From the NCBI RefSeq assembly GCF_013032445.1, contig NZ_WQCA01000001.1:62001-126000 (forward strand): a stretch of DNA of 64,000 nt, read 5' to 3'. This document shows, piece after piece, positions 34,059-43,981 of this stretch. A program made the position numbers and the translations under genes. Each line of letters starts with the position of its first letter. Positions within the stretch are counted from its first letter, which is position 1. The notes below the pieces were generated by a model. That model did no database searches. It was given only the letters and a program-made list of their open reading frames with translations, and had not been told where the DNA came from. The DNA comes from Ruegeria arenilitoris. GTDB taxonomy: Bacteria > Pseudomonadota > Alphaproteobacteria > Rhodobacterales > Rhodobacteraceae.

Positions 34059-35155
34059 TCCTCGACCGTTATTTCGCCCGCCGGTTCATTCAAAGCTTTC
34101 TGGTCATCGGCGGCATATTTCTGACACTGCTGATTCTCATTGATCTGGTCGAACAGGCCCGCCGGTTCGACTCGGAAAACCTGTCCTTCGGCACCCTGCT
34201 GCACCTAACTTTGCTGAACACACCGGCGGCGATCAGCGAAATGCTTCCACTTCTGGTGATCCTGTCCACCATCGCCCTCTTCGTCGGGATGGCGCGCAGT
34301 TCCGAGCTGGTGGTGACCCGTGCCATTGGACGCTCAGGCATCCGCGCGCTCTTGGCGCCTGTGACGCTGGCCCTAGTGATTGGGGCCCTTGCCGTGGCTC
34401 TTCTGAACCCAATCAGCGCCGCTACGTCCGAGGAATTCCAGCGCCTTTCCGACACTTATAGGAATAATGGTGATTCCGCTCTGTCGATCACCAGCGAGGG
34501 GCTGTGGTTGCGGCAAGGATCGGCGAATGGACAATCGGTCATCCACGCGCGCGGAACCACGAATGCCGAAACTCTGGAGCTAACGGGCGTGACGATCATC
34601 ACGTTTTCATCAGACGGAAAACCGACGCAGCAGATCATCGCGGACATGGCCCAGTTGTCCAATGGGTCCTGGATTCTATCGAACGCAAAGATCTGGTCGC
34701 TGGACGATGACCTAAACCCCGAGTCCACGGCCGAGGTGTTCCCGCAGGTCGAGGTTCCGACTACCCTGACGCGGCAACGTATTCTCGACACCTTGGGCAA
34801 GCAGGATTCGGTTTCGGTTTACGATCTGCCCCAACTGATCCGAGACCTCCGAGAAGCAGGGTTTTCCACAAAACAGTATGAAGTCTGGCTGCAGGTTCAG
34901 CTTGCAAGGCCGTTGTTTCTGATGTCGATGGTGATGATCGGCGCCGCATTCACAATGCGCCACGTTCGCTTTGGCGGCACTGGCATCGCAGTTCTGTCGG
35001 CCGTATTGCTGGGTTTTGCCATTTATTTCGTTCGCAATTTTGCCCAGATACTCGGGGAAAACGGTCAATTGCCTATCATCGTCGCGGCTTGGGCGCCGCC
35101 CTTTGCCGCCATTCTTTTGTCCCTCGGCTTACTGCTTCATGCGGAGGACGGCTGA
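34055..35155 (+). CDS. lptG: LPS export ABC transporter permease LptG
   Basis: LptG pairs with LptF in the LptB2FG transporter that lifts lipopolysaccharide from the inner membrane toward LptC/A/D. The 366-residue protein begins (GTG start) MILDRYFARRFIQSFLVIGG, has three N-terminal and three C-terminal membrane helices and a periplasmic beta-rich domain between (SNGSWILSNAKIWSL). The end LLLHAEDG and RNFAQILGENGQ identify LptG rather than LptF. The 1-base overlap with lptD shows coupling. Absence of lptF next door is unusual. Confidence 0.9.
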   Translation: MILDRYFARRFIQSFLVIGGIFLTLLILIDLVEQARRFDSENLSFGTLLHLTLLNTPAAISEMLPLLVILSTIALFVGMARSSELVVTRAIGRSGIRALLAPVTLALVIGALAVALLNPISAATSEEFQRLSDTYRNNGDSALSITSEGLWLRQGSANGQSVIHARGTTNAETLELTGVTIITFSSDGKPTQQIIADMAQLSNGSWILSNAKIWSLDDDLNPESTAEVFPQVEVPTTLTRQRILDTLGKQDSVSVYDLPQLIRDLREAGFSTKQYEVWLQVQLARPLFLMSMVMIGAAFTMRHVRFGGTGIAVLSAVLLGFAIYFVRNFAQILGENGQLPIIVAAWAPPFAAILLSLGLLLHAEDG

Positions 35156-37317
35156 TGCGGATGTTATCCCGCCTTCTGCTGTCAGGCACCGTTGCCCTGA
35201 CCCTGCCGACTGGTGCTTTGGCCCAGACCCAGCCCGAGTCCGATCCGGCGCAGAATGCTCAACAACAAGACCAGCCCGCATTACTGGTGGCGGACGAGAT
35301 TTTCATCACAGCCGACCGCGTACTGGTCGCAGAAGGCAATGTCGAAGCCTATCAGGGCGACGTCAAAATAACCGCCGACCGCGTCACCTATGATCGCGAG
35401 ACTGGCATGCTAACGTTGGACGGCCCAATCCGTATCGATCAGGGCGGCGAGACGACGCTGCTTGCGAATTCGGCCGAGTTGGACGATACCATTCAGAACG
35501 GGCTTCTGATCGGTGCTCGGATGGTCTTCGACCAACAGGTGCAGATCGCCTCGGTTCAGGCCACTCGTGCAGGGGGCAGGTACACTCAATTCAGCAAAGT
35601 TTCAGCTACGTCGTGCCATGTCTGCGCCAACGGGAAACCCCCGATCTGGCAAATTCGCGCCCGAAAAGTCACCCATGATCAGGTGGAACGCCAGCTTTAC
35701 TTTGAGGGGGCGCAACTGCGGGTCCTCGACGTGCCTGTCTTCTACTTTCCTTATCTGAGGTTACCAGACCCGACACTGGAGCGCGCAACCGGATTTCTGG
35801 TGCCGTCGATTCGAACCACGTCGCAACTGGGAACCGGTGTCAGGACACCCTATTTCATAAAATTGGGCGATCATAAGGACCTGACGCTAACACCTTATAT
35901 CTCACCCAAGACCAAAACCTTGGGATTGCGCTATCGGCAGGCATTCAAGAATGGTCGCATCCAACTCACCGGCGCGTTAACCCGCGACGACCTGCAACCG
36001 AACGAGGACCGGGGATATCTGTTTGCCAATGGCTGGTTTAACCTGAATGACGGATTTCGTTTTACGTTCAACATCAGAACCACATCCGACGACGCCTACC
36101 TGGCCGATTACGGCCTGCCAGATCTTGACCGTCTGCGCAGCGAGGTGGCCCTTGAAAGGATCAAACGCGACACAGCGTTCCGCACCAGCTTAATCCACTA
36201 CAAAACACTGCGCGACAGTGAAGATCAGGATGAAATCCCGTCACGCGTATTCGACCTGTACTATCAGAAACGCTTATTCCCAACTTCCTTGGGAGGCGAA
36301 GTACGGCTCAGTTTCATCACTCATGCGCATGAACGCACCAGCAACGAGGACATTGTAGGCCGCGACATCGCGCGCGCCACGTTTGATGCGGTATGGATGC
36401 GTAACTGGACACTTGCTTCCGGTCTGCGGGCTGAGGCCCGTGTGGGCACCTCAGTCGACGCATTCAACATTCGCCACGACAGCGAGTTTCCCCAGAATGT
36501 GACGCGTGCCACCCCGCGTGCGGCACTGACACTGCGCTATCCGATGCAACGGCGGGAACAGACCGGAGCGACTCAGGTACTTGAGCCGATTGCCCAGATT
36601 GGCTGGACCCATGTGACCGATGATGATGTGCCAAACGACGAAAGCACCTTTCAGGAGTTTGATCAGGGTAACTTGCTGGCCCTGTCGCGATTTCCGGCGC
36701 CGGATCAGCGCGAAGATGGTGTGACAGGTGTCATCGGTGTCAATTGGTCTCGCTATGCTGCCAACAATTGGCGAGCCCTGGCCACGATCGGCCAGGTCTT
36801 TCGTACCGATGCGAATCCCAATTTCAACCTGACGTCCGGCCTGCAGGGTACGTCCTCGGACCTGCTGTTGGCTGGTCAGATTCAAACCGCCAACGGCTGG
36901 TCGTTGGCAGGGCGCGGCCTGCTAAACGGGAATTTCAGCTTTACCAAGGCAGAACTCCGCGCCGCTTGGCTGCAAGAGATAGTAGGCGTGACTGGCAGTT
37001 ACATCTGGCAAGAGCAAGACCCGGCCGAAAACCTGGATGAAGAGATTTCCGAAGTCAGGTTGACCGGACGTTACCGTGTAAATCAGAACTGGAACACAAC
37101 GGCCTCGGCGCGCTATGACCTTAAAGAATCCGAACCGATCCGCTATGGGCTGGGGGTCACGTATCGGAATGAATGTGTGCAAGTTAACATGAACGTCAGC
37201 AGGCGCTTTACTGTGTCATCCAGTATTGAGCCTACGACAGAATTCGGCTTTACCGTAGCCCTGACGGGATACTCCGTTGACGGTGGCGGCCAACAGTTCA
37301 AGAGAAGATGCAGTTGA
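35155..37317 (+). CDS. lptD: LPS assembly protein LptD
   Basis: The outer-membrane translocon that inserts LPS into the outer leaflet. The 720-residue protein has a signal peptide (MRMLSRLLLSGTVALTLPTG, cut after ALA), an OstA-type beta-jellyroll N-domain (LLVADEIFITADRVLVAEGN), and a C-terminal barrel. Conserved cysteines SCHVCANG near residue 155 and NECVQVN/RRCS near the end allow the inter-domain disulfides. The start at 35155 overlaps the lptG stop. It overlaps surA by ten bases. Confidence 0.95.
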   Translation: MRMLSRLLLSGTVALTLPTGALAQTQPESDPAQNAQQQDQPALLVADEIFITADRVLVAEGNVEAYQGDVKITADRVTYDRETGMLTLDGPIRIDQGGETTLLANSAELDDTIQNGLLIGARMVFDQQVQIASVQATRAGGRYTQFSKVSATSCHVCANGKPPIWQIRARKVTHDQVERQLYFEGAQLRVLDVPVFYFPYLRLPDPTLERATGFLVPSIRTTSQLGTGVRTPYFIKLGDHKDLTLTPYISPKTKTLGLRYRQAFKNGRIQLTGALTRDDLQPNEDRGYLFANGWFNLNDGFRFTFNIRTTSDDAYLADYGLPDLDRLRSEVALERIKRDTAFRTSLIHYKTLRDSEDQDEIPSRVFDLYYQKRLFPTSLGGEVRLSFITHAHERTSNEDIVGRDIARATFDAVWMRNWTLASGLRAEARVGTSVDAFNIRHDSEFPQNVTRATPRAALTLRYPMQRREQTGATQVLEPIAQIGWTHVTDDDVPNDESTFQEFDQGNLLALSRFPAPDQREDGVTGVIGVNWSRYAANNWRALATIGQVFRTDANPNFNLTSGLQGTSSDLLLAGQIQTANGWSLAGRGLLNGNFSFTKAELRAAWLQEIVGVTGSYIWQEQDPAENLDEEISEVRLTGRYRVNQNWNTTASARYDLKESEPIRYGLGVTYRNECVQVNMNVSRRFTVSSSIEPTTEFGFTVALTGYSVDGGGQQFKRRCS

Positions 37318-38561
37318 TTTCAGGTTTCACCAGTTTCCTTCGCTCCGGTTGGCTCAAACCGGTCGCCCCCGTGCTTGTCGGGGCAATGCTGTCGATGACA
37401 TCACCTCAGGTCGATGCCCAAAGCTTGTTTTCACCGGCAATCAAGGTCAATCAGGATATCATCACCTGGTACGAACTGAGCCAGCGGCAACAGTTTCTCA
37501 CCGCTCTGGGTGCGCCCGGCGCTTCTGAAGACGAAGTGCGCAAGGCTCTGATAGACGAGCGGCTGCGTCGACAAGTAATGCGCGATGCCGGAATTCAGGC
37601 CGCGCCCGAAGACATTCAGGGCGGAATCGACCAATTTGCCGCGCGTGGGCAATTGTCGTCGGACGAATTCCTGCAGTTGCTGGCCGATCAGGGTGTTGAT
37701 CGCGAAACCGTTCGGGATTTTGTCGCCGACCAGATCACGTGGCGGGATTACGTCAGTTCTCGTTTCCTGTCGCAGGCCCGCCCGAGCGATGATGAGATTA
37801 ACCGTGCGATGGGACAAACCGACGGCGGCGGTCTTCAGGTACTCTTGTCTGAAATCATCATCCCTGTGAACCAGCAAACCGTGGCACAAGCCGAACTTCT
37901 GGCAGAAGAAATTTCTCAGTTGGAAGGCTTTGATTCTTTTTCAGCGGCTGCGACGCAATACTCAGCGGCCACCACACGCGACAATGGCGGGCGCCTGGAC
38001 TGGCTGAATCTCTCCAGCCTGCCACCAGCCCTGCAACCGGTCATCATTGGACTTAAGAACGGGGATATCACCCAACCACTTTCTCTGCCCAACGCCATCG
38101 CTCTGTTCCAGATGCGCGGTCTGCGCGAGGTCGCAACCGGGACCACCAGCTACTCCGAAATCGATTACGCGATCTACAACATGCCCGGCGGACGCAGCGC
38201 CGACACTCTGGCCAAAGCGGCCCGGTTGAAAGAAGAAATCGACACCTGCGACGACCTCTACGGCATCGCCCAAGATCAACCAGCCGAAGTGTTGCAACGG
38301 ACTCAGGCCAGCCCGAACGAGATCCCCCGCGACGTCGCGCTGGAGCTTGCCAAGCTGGACCTCAACGAGGTGTCCACGGCACTGACCCGAAACAACGGCC
38401 AGACACTTTTGTTCCTGATGCTTTGCACTCGCACCCGCGATCTGGGTGAAGAGACAAGCCGTACAGATGTTGCCAACGCGCTTACCCAACAACGGCTTGA
38501 GGCTTTTGCGGATAGTCTTCTGGCACAGTTGCGCGCCGAAGCGACAATCGTCGAGCAATGA
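37308..38561 (+). CDS. surA: SurA-like periplasmic peptidyl-prolyl isomerase
   Basis: A periplasmic chaperone for outer-membrane proteins such as LptD. The 417-residue protein has a signal peptide (cut near VDA), a SurA N-domain (IKVNQDIITWYELSQRQQFL...DERLRRQVMRDAG), then one parvulin domain: VLLSEIIIPVNQQT, FSAAATQYSAA, GGRLDWLNLSSLPP. The second parvulin unit of E. coli SurA is degenerate or lost, as is common in alphaproteobacteria. Coupled to lptD and, by ATGA, to pdxA. Confidence 0.92.
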   Translation: MQLISGFTSFLRSGWLKPVAPVLVGAMLSMTSPQVDAQSLFSPAIKVNQDIITWYELSQRQQFLTALGAPGASEDEVRKALIDERLRRQVMRDAGIQAAPEDIQGGIDQFAARGQLSSDEFLQLLADQGVDRETVRDFVADQITWRDYVSSRFLSQARPSDDEINRAMGQTDGGGLQVLLSEIIIPVNQQTVAQAELLAEEISQLEGFDSFSAAATQYSAATTRDNGGRLDWLNLSSLPPALQPVIIGLKNGDITQPLSLPNAIALFQMRGLREVATGTTSYSEIDYAIYNMPGGRSADTLAKAARLKEEIDTCDDLYGIAQDQPAEVLQRTQASPNEIPRDVALELAKLDLNEVSTALTRNNGQTLLFLMLCTRTRDLGEETSRTDVANALTQQRLEAFADSLLAQLRAEATIVEQ

Positions 38562-39523
38562 CGTCACCGATTGCGCTCAGCTGCGGAGACCCGGCCGGTA
38601 TAGGCCCGGAAATCGCAGCCAAGGCGTGGTCGAACCTGCGCGACACTTGTCCGTTCTTCTATATCGGTGACGCAGGTCTTCTACCGCCTGACACACCGAT
38701 TGCGCGTATTGCGCACTCATCCGAAGCCGCTAAAGCCTGCGCCACCGCCCTGCCGGTTCTGCACATGAATTTCCCGGCCCCCAACATTCCGGGTCAGCCG
38801 GACCCGGCCAACGCGCCCTATGTCATCGACGCAATTGAACAAGGTGTGTCGCTGGTACAATCCGGTGCCGCATCGGCACTGTGCACTGCGCCCATCCACA
38901 AGAAGGCCCTAATCGACGGGGCCGGATTTGCCTATCCCGGACATACCGAGTTTCTGGCCGCCCTCGCGGATTGCAAGCGGGTCGTGATGATGCTGGCCTC
39001 CGATCAATTGCGCGTGGTGCCCGCAACCATCCACATCCCCCTGTCGCAGGTGCCCTCCGCCCTGACACCGGATTTGCTGCGCGAGACCATCGCCATCACC
39101 GCCGAGGGTTTGCGAAATCAATTCGGCATCGTACATCCTCGCATCGCCATCGCAGGCCTGAACCCTCATGCGGGCGAAGGCGGCAAGATGGGCCGGGAAG
39201 AACTGGACTGGATCGCCCCGCTGATCGAAGACCTGCCCACTGACAGTTTCACAATCACCGGTCCGCACCCAGCGGACACAATGTTCCATGCCGCCGCCCG
39301 CGCGCGCTATGACGCGGCGATTGCGATGTATCACGATCAGGCGCTGATCCCGATCAAGACGCTGGATTTCGACCGCGGTGTAAACGTGACGTTGGGCCTG
39401 CCCTTCATCCGCACCTCTCCCGACCACGGCACGGCGCTGGATATCGCGGGAAAAGGCGTCGCCACCCCTACAAGCCTGATTGAGGCCCTGAAACTGGCCC
39501 AACGCATGGCACAAAGCTCTTGA
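38558..39523 (+). CDS. pdxA: 4-hydroxythreonine-4-phosphate dehydrogenase
   Basis: PdxA oxidises 4-phosphohydroxy-L-threonine in pyridoxal 5'-phosphate synthesis. The 321-residue protein has SCGDPAGIGPEIAAKAW at the start, a TAPIHKKAL motif, metal His in YPGHTEFLA and GLNPHAGEGGKMGREE, and YHDQALIPIKTLDFDRGVNV near the end. Lengths and motifs are normal. It overlaps surA by four bases. Confidence 0.96.
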   Translation: MTSPIALSCGDPAGIGPEIAAKAWSNLRDTCPFFYIGDAGLLPPDTPIARIAHSSEAAKACATALPVLHMNFPAPNIPGQPDPANAPYVIDAIEQGVSLVQSGAASALCTAPIHKKALIDGAGFAYPGHTEFLAALADCKRVVMMLASDQLRVVPATIHIPLSQVPSALTPDLLRETIAITAEGLRNQFGIVHPRIAIAGLNPHAGEGGKMGREELDWIAPLIEDLPTDSFTITGPHPADTMFHAAARARYDAAIAMYHDQALIPIKTLDFDRGVNVTLGLPFIRTSPDHGTALDIAGKGVATPTSLIEALKLAQRMAQSS

Positions 39524-39525
39524 TC

Positions 39526-39560
39526 CTTCACCTGACCCCAAATATCTCCGCCGGAGGCAA
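39526..39560 (+). repeat. interspersed intergenic element, copy 5 (divergent)
   Basis: CTTCACCTGACCCCAAATATCTCCGCCGGAGGC, with a CTCCG/CGGAG stem followed by AAAAAA, lies three bases after the pdxA stop. It matches the CAAATA-CCGCCGGAGGC part of copies 1 and 2. Confidence 0.5.
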
Positions 39561-39607
39561 AAAATCTCTGGCGCATCCCCCCAACCCCGCGCCACGGTAA
39601 CCGGATC

Positions 39608-40450
39608 ATGAGCGCAATCGACAATCTCCCCCCTCTGCGCGAGGTCATCGCGACACACCAGCTCTCAGCCCGCAAATCGTTGGGCCAGAACTTCCTGCTA
39701 GATCTGAACCTGACCGCCAAGATCGCGCGCCAGGCCGGAGACCTGACGGACTGCGACGTTCTGGAAATCGGCCCCGGCCCCGGAGGTCTGACCCGCGGGT
39801 TGCTATCCGAAGGCGCACGCAAGGTCGTGGCGGTGGAAAAAGACACCCGCTGTATAGCCGCCCTGAACGACATCGCCGCCGCTTACCCCGGCAGACTTGA
39901 GGTGATAAACGGCGACGCACTGGAAATCGACCCGCTGGCGCATCTGACGCCGCCGATTCGCATTGCGGCCAACCTACCCTATAACGTGGGAACCGAATTG
40001 CTGGTTCGCTGGCTGACGCCACCCGAATGGCCGCCATTCTGGCAGAGCCTCACCCTGATGTTCCAGCGCGAAGTGGCCGAGCGTATCGTCGCCCAGCCCG
40101 GCAGCAAGGCCTATGGCCGCCTGGCGATCCTCGCCCAATGGCGGGCTGAAGCACGTATCGCGATGTCCCTGCCCCCCGGCGCATTCACGCCGCCGCCCAA
40201 AGTGTCCAGCGCGGTGGTCCACCTGACCGCCCTGCCCGAGCCACGCTATCCGGCCGAGGCGGCAACCCTGTCACGCGTCGTGGCGGCTGCCTTCAACCAG
40301 CGCCGCAAGATGCTGCGCGCCTCGTTGAAAGGCGTTGCCCCCGATATTGAAGATCGTCTGCTTGCGGCTGGCATCCAGCCCACGGAACGGGCCGAGCAAG
40401 TGCCTTTAGAGGCGTTTTGCGCGCTGGCCCGCGAAGTCAAAAAAGGCTGA
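39608..40450 (+). CDS. rsmA: 16S rRNA dimethyladenosine transferase
   Basis: RsmA (KsgA) dimethylates A1518 and A1519 of 16S rRNA late in 30S assembly. The 280-residue protein has [13 protein letters not shown] motif [14 protein letters not shown], and NLPYNV (catalytic NLPY) followed by RLAILAQW and PKVSSAVV. It is the last gene of the lptG-rsmA row and is followed by a strong terminator. Confidence 0.97.
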   Translation: MSAIDNLPPLREVIATHQLSARKSLGQNFLLDLNLTAKIARQAGDLTDCDVLEIGPGPGGLTRGLLSEGARKVVAVEKDTRCIAALNDIAAAYPGRLEVINGDALEIDPLAHLTPPIRIAANLPYNVGTELLVRWLTPPEWPPFWQSLTLMFQREVAERIVAQPGSKAYGRLAILAQWRAEARIAMSLPPGAFTPPPKVSSAVVHLTALPEPRYPAEAATLSRVVAAAFNQRRKMLRASLKGVAPDIEDRLLAAGIQPTERAEQVPLEAFCALAREVKKG

Positions 40451-40456
40451 CAGCAA

Positions 40457-40483
40457 AAAAGCCCCGGAAACTCCGGGGCTTTT
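40457..40483. terminator. bidirectional Rho-independent terminator (rsmA / DUF4167)
   Basis: AAAAGCCCCGG and CCGGGGCTTTT form an 11-bp stem with a five-base loop, with A and T runs on the two sides. It serves rsmA on the plus strand and the DUF4167 gene, which ends at 40503, on the minus strand. Confidence 0.92.
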
Positions 40484-40502
40484 GCAAATTCTCTACCAGC
40501 GC

Positions 40503-41081
40503 TTATTCGGCCGCTTCTGGCGCATCCCCATCGGTTTTGGGGGCATCCTCGGCAGGCGCTGCCTTGGGTTTACGTGCCCGCGGCTTACGCGCAGGTTTTT
40601 CCTTTTTCTCCGGCGCCGGGGCGGGCTCGGACCCTTTGCTTTCCGGCGTCTCGACCAAACCGCTTTCGGGTGCGGCCTCGGGCGTGCCGAAATCCATCAC
40701 GTCGGGCTGCGGAGCCTCAGCCGGGTCTGCCTGACGCGCGGCTTCGCGTTCCTGACGCTCGGCGCGTTCGCGGTCCCGTTCGGCTTGGCGTTCGCGGTTC
40801 TGGCGCTCTTGCTCTTCGCGGCGTGCTTCCATCTCGCGCTGCGCTTCGCTCAGAAGGCGCAGGTAATGCTCGGCGTGCTGCTGAAAGTTTTCGGCTGCCA
40901 CGCGGTCGTTGGAAAGCTGGGCGTCGCGCGCCAACTGATTATACTTGTCAATGATCTGCTGGGGCGTACCGCGCACCTTGCCTTCGGGACCCGAGCTGTC
41001 AAAAACCCGGTTAACAACGTTGCCGCCGGAAGGACGATTGCGGTTATTCTTGGCCCGCGAGCGGGATTTGGAAGATCTCAT
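40503..41081 (-). CDS. DUF4167 domain protein
   Basis: A 192-residue basic/acidic protein. The N-terminal 80 residues form DUF4167: RSRAKNNRNRPSGGNVVNRVFDSSGPEGKVRG followed by QQIIDKYNQLARDAQLSNDR and NFQQHAEHYLRLL. The rest is a Glu/Arg-rich coiled-coil and a Pro/Ala/Lys tail, low in complexity. DUF4167 is widespread in alphaproteobacteria next to prmC-prfA, as here, with unknown role. The 243 bases upstream hold no gene. Confidence 0.92.
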   Translation of the reverse strand: MRSSKSRSRAKNNRNRPSGGNVVNRVFDSSGPEGKVRGTPQQIIDKYNQLARDAQLSNDRVAAENFQQHAEHYLRLLSEAQREMEARREEQERQNRERQAERDRERAERQEREAARQADPAEAPQPDVMDFGTPEAAPESGLVETPESKGSEPAPAPEKKEKPARKPRARKPKAAPAEDAPKTDGDAPEAAE

Positions 41082-41324
41082 CTTACTTTACGTCAGCCTT
41101 GTCATTCGGTGCCGATGTAGTCGCGTCCTGCACTGCTCAATGGCTTTAGCCGTCACGCGATGTCGACTTTTTTGGGCTTGGCGTCAGGGGCCCGCTGAAA
41201 CAGCGTCAACCTCTCCGACTATCTCTGAGTAAGCATGTCCAGCGCGCGCAGACAAGAGGTTTGTCAAAAAATTCGCAGCTTTTTTACATTGATCGGCGTT
41301 TTTTGGCCTCACCCACAGGTCTAA

Positions 41325-42167
41325 CTACGGCATTTTTGCAAGGACAACGCGATCACGGCCATCCAGATCGTGAATGATCCGCGTTTTAACCAGACCCGCC
41401 ACCTGAAACAGGGATGCGACGCTTTGACCCTGTGTCGGGCCGATTTCGACCAAAATCCGTCCCCCCGGCATCAGGAAATCCGGTGCCGAAGCCGCGATAT
41501 GGCGATACGCGCCAAGCCCGTCGCCCTCATCTGTCAGAGCCATGCGCGGCTCATGCTCGCGCACTTCCGGGGACAATTCTTCCATTTCGGACAGGGATAT
41601 ATATGGCGGATTTGAAACAATCAGGTCGAATTCACCCTCAATGCTCTCGAACCAGTCCGAGCGCAGAATCTCAACCCGCTCCTGCACCTGATGCTGCACC
41701 GCGTTGGCACTGGCCTGCAGGCAGGCGGATTCGCTCAGATCCGCACCTACGCCCGAGGCACTGGTACGCTCGGCCAACAGTGTGATCAGGATGCAGCCTG
41801 AGCCGGTGCCCAAATCCAGCACATGATCGAACGGTTCGCTCAGCGCCGCCTCGACCAGTGTCTCAGTTTCGGGCCGTGGGTCCAGCACATCTCGGCTGAC
41901 TCGAAAATGACGACCGTAGAATTCACGCTCACCCAGCAGATGGGACACGGGCACCCGAATGGCCCGTAACGAGATCAACTGATCATAGCGTTCGGCAATT
42001 TCGGGCGACAGTTCCTCGGGCGCGATCAGCGTGACCCGGCTGGCTTCGATTCGAGCAGCGTGAGCCAGCAACACCCGTGCATCCCGCGCCGGATCGGCCA
42101 CCCCTGCGGCCCGCAGACGTGCGGTGGCGGCGACCATCGCCTGCGCCGCTGTCAACGCTGCGATCAT
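41325..42167 (-). CDS. prmC: peptide chain release factor N5-glutamine methyltransferase
   Basis: PrmC (HemK) methylates the Gln of the GGQ motif in RF1 and RF2. The 280-residue enzyme has the helical N-domain (residues 1-80), [23 protein letters not shown] motif [16 protein letters not shown] and the substrate motif SNPPYIS. It overlaps prfA by four bases, so enzyme and substrate are made from one transcript. Confidence 0.97.
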   Translation of the reverse strand: MIAALTAAQAMVAATARLRAAGVADPARDARVLLAHAARIEASRVTLIAPEELSPEIAERYDQLISLRAIRVPVSHLLGEREFYGRHFRVSRDVLDPRPETETLVEAALSEPFDHVLDLGTGSGCILITLLAERTSASGVGADLSESACLQASANAVQHQVQERVEILRSDWFESIEGEFDLIVSNPPYISLSEMEELSPEVREHEPRMALTDEGDGLGAYRHIAASAPDFLMPGGRILVEIGPTQGQSVASLFQVAGLVKTRIIHDLDGRDRVVLAKMP

Positions 42168-43219
42168 AGCGCCATCTCCGCCAGCAAGCGCGCCTGATCG
42201 TCGGCGGTCAGCGCGTCGATCACCTCGTCCAGATCGCCCTGCATCACCTGATCCAGCTTGTACAGCGTCAGATTGATGCGGTGATCGGTCATGCGACCCT
42301 GCGGAAAATTATAGGTCCTGATCCGCTCGGACCGGTCGCCCGAGCCCACCTGGCTAGCGCGATCGGCGGAACGTTCACTGTCGATCCGTTGGCGTTCCAG
42401 ATCGTAAAGGCGCGTTTTCAGAACCTGCATCGCGATCTCACGGTTGCGGTGCTGGGATTTCTCGGAACTCGTAACCACCAATCCTGTTGGCAGGTGCGTG
42501 ATCCGAACCGCCGAATCCGTAGTGTTCACGTGCTGCCCACCTGCACCCGAGCTGCGCATGGTGTCGATGCGAATGTCGTTGGCGTCGATCTGGATATCCA
42601 CATCCTCGGCCTCGGGCAGAACCGCCACAGTGGCTGCCGAAGTATGGATACGTCCGCCGCTTTCGGTTTCCGGCACGCGCTGCACCCGATGCACACCTGA
42701 TTCGTATTTCATCCGGGCAAAGACATTATCACCCTTGATATGGGCAACGACTTCTTTGATCCCGCCTAAATCCGAGGCCTGTTCCTCAATAATCTCGAAC
42801 TGCCAGCCGCGCCCTTCGGCATAGCGCTGGTACATCCGCAGCAGATCCCCCGCGAACAGCGCGGCCTCGTCCCCGCCAGTGCCAGGACGGATTTCCAGCA
42901 TCGCAGGCCGTGCGTCGGCCTTATCACGGGGCAACAATGCCAATTGCAGTGCTTGCTCGGCCTGTGGAATGCGGGCCTGAAGGTCGGGGATTTCCTCCTC
43001 GGCCAGCTCTTTCATGTCGGGGTCGGCCAGCATAACCTCGGCCTCGGCCAGATCGGCGACCAGCTGTCGCCACGCCAAGATCTGATCGACCACCGGCTTG
43101 AGGTCTGAATACTCCTTGGCCAAAGCCGCAATGTCGCCGCCCGAGGCGCCATCTGCCATAGCGGCTTCGAGGTACTGGAATCGCTGGGTTATCTGCTCAA
43201 GGCGTTCTTCGGGGATCAT
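42164..43219 (-). CDS. prfA: peptide chain release factor 1
   Basis: RF1 reads UAA and UAG. The 351-residue protein starts at the ATG 43219 ([20 protein letters not shown]); a start at 43237 is possible. The GGQ hydrolysis motif is [20 protein letters not shown] (near residue 230), and the stop-codon recognition region carries the RF1-type PAT-like tripeptide area. It precedes prmC with a four-base overlap. Confidence 0.96.
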   Translation of the reverse strand: MIPEERLEQITQRFQYLEAAMADGASGGDIAALAKEYSDLKPVVDQILAWRQLVADLAEAEVMLADPDMKELAEEEIPDLQARIPQAEQALQLALLPRDKADARPAMLEIRPGTGGDEAALFAGDLLRMYQRYAEGRGWQFEIIEEQASDLGGIKEVVAHIKGDNVFARMKYESGVHRVQRVPETESGGRIHTSAATVAVLPEAEDVDIQIDANDIRIDTMRSSGAGGQHVNTTDSAVRITHLPTGLVVTSSEKSQHRNREIAMQVLKTRLYDLERQRIDSERSADRASQVGSGDRSERIRTYNFPQGRMTDHRINLTLYKLDQVMQGDLDEVIDALTADDQARLLAEMAL

Positions 43220-43282
43220 CCGCGCGGTGTCTATCAATCCGAGGCTTTGGTCAAGGGCCGTCGCTGTGCTAAGCTGACGCGC

Positions 43283-43570
43283 ATGAGACGTTTGGTGCTT
43301 GTTTTCCTACTGTGCGCGGCCCCTGCCATGGCCGATGTGATCGGCCCCGGAGGCAAGGTTCAGGACTGTTATTGCACCGACAAATCCGGCACGCGCGTGG
43401 AACTGGGTGAGATGATCTGCCTTCAGGTCGATGGCCGCATGTTCACGGCGCAGTGCCAGATGTCGCTGAACGTACCGATGTGGCGCGAGGTGCAAGAAGG
43501 GTGTTTGTCGTCAGGGTTGCAAAGCAGCGAGCCACCCATCAACCCGGTTTCGGTTTACCCCAAAATCTGA
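43283..43570 (+). CDS. small secreted cysteine-rich protein
   Basis: A 95-residue protein starting at ATG 43283 with a clear signal peptide ([17 protein letters not shown]). The mature part has about five Cys ([31 protein letters not shown]), enough for two disulfides in the periplasm. No family recognised; such proteins are found in Rhodobacteraceae between prfA and DUF1499. Its last 60 bases overlap, on the other strand, the end of the DUF1499 gene. Confidence 0.65.
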   Translation: MRRLVLVFLLCAAPAMADVIGPGGKVQDCYCTDKSGTRVELGEMICLQVDGRMFTAQCQMSLNVPMWREVQEGCLSSGLQSSEPPINPVSVYPKI

Positions 43571-43918
43571 ACGCCCAAAGCGCAGGCGAGCATGGATGCG
43601 CAAAGTGTCTCCGTCCTGCTGCGCGGTAGTATAGTCGGGAAAGCCTATCATTTTGGTGCGGGTGATGTAGGTGACCATCCCTTCTTCCACCGAGCCGGCC
43701 AAAACCGAGGTTCGCGGTGTCGCTCTGGCGATAGCGTCTAGCCGCGCAAGACCAACCGGCCCGGTTTCCACCACGCGAGTGACACTGCCCTGACTATCGT
43801 GGTTCGTTTCACCCAACGGTGTCACATGCCATATGCCCGGGTCGGACGGCGCCAAACGGATATAGGCGCCCAGCACCACCACGGCTCCAACAATCAACCA
43901 AAACAACATTCTTTTCAT
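43511..43918 (-). CDS. DUF1499 membrane-anchored protein
   Basis: A 135-residue protein with one N-terminal membrane helix (MLFWLIVGAVVVLGAYIRLA) and a DUF1499 domain ([60 protein letters not shown]). DUF1499 proteins are periplasmic-facing and of unknown role. The gene overlaps the 3' end of the cysteine-rich gene, tail to tail. Confidence 0.88.
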   Translation of the reverse strand: MKRMLFWLIVGAVVVLGAYIRLAPSDPGIWHVTPLGETNHDSQGSVTRVVETGPVGLARLDAIARATPRTSVLAGSVEEGMVTYITRTKMIGFPDYTTAQQDGDTLRIHARLRFGRSDFGVNRNRVDGWLAALQP

Positions 43919-43981
43919 CCCGAACCCATTCTGATTGCAGACAATATTCGGAACAAAACACTCGGCAAGGTGCCGAACTGC

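Noticed and set aside
41082..41324. Gap between DUF4167 and prmC as a hidden gene or RNA
   Set aside because: I see no frame with a start signal and no strong hairpin; only a TTGACA-like hexamer on the minus strand, without a matching -10.
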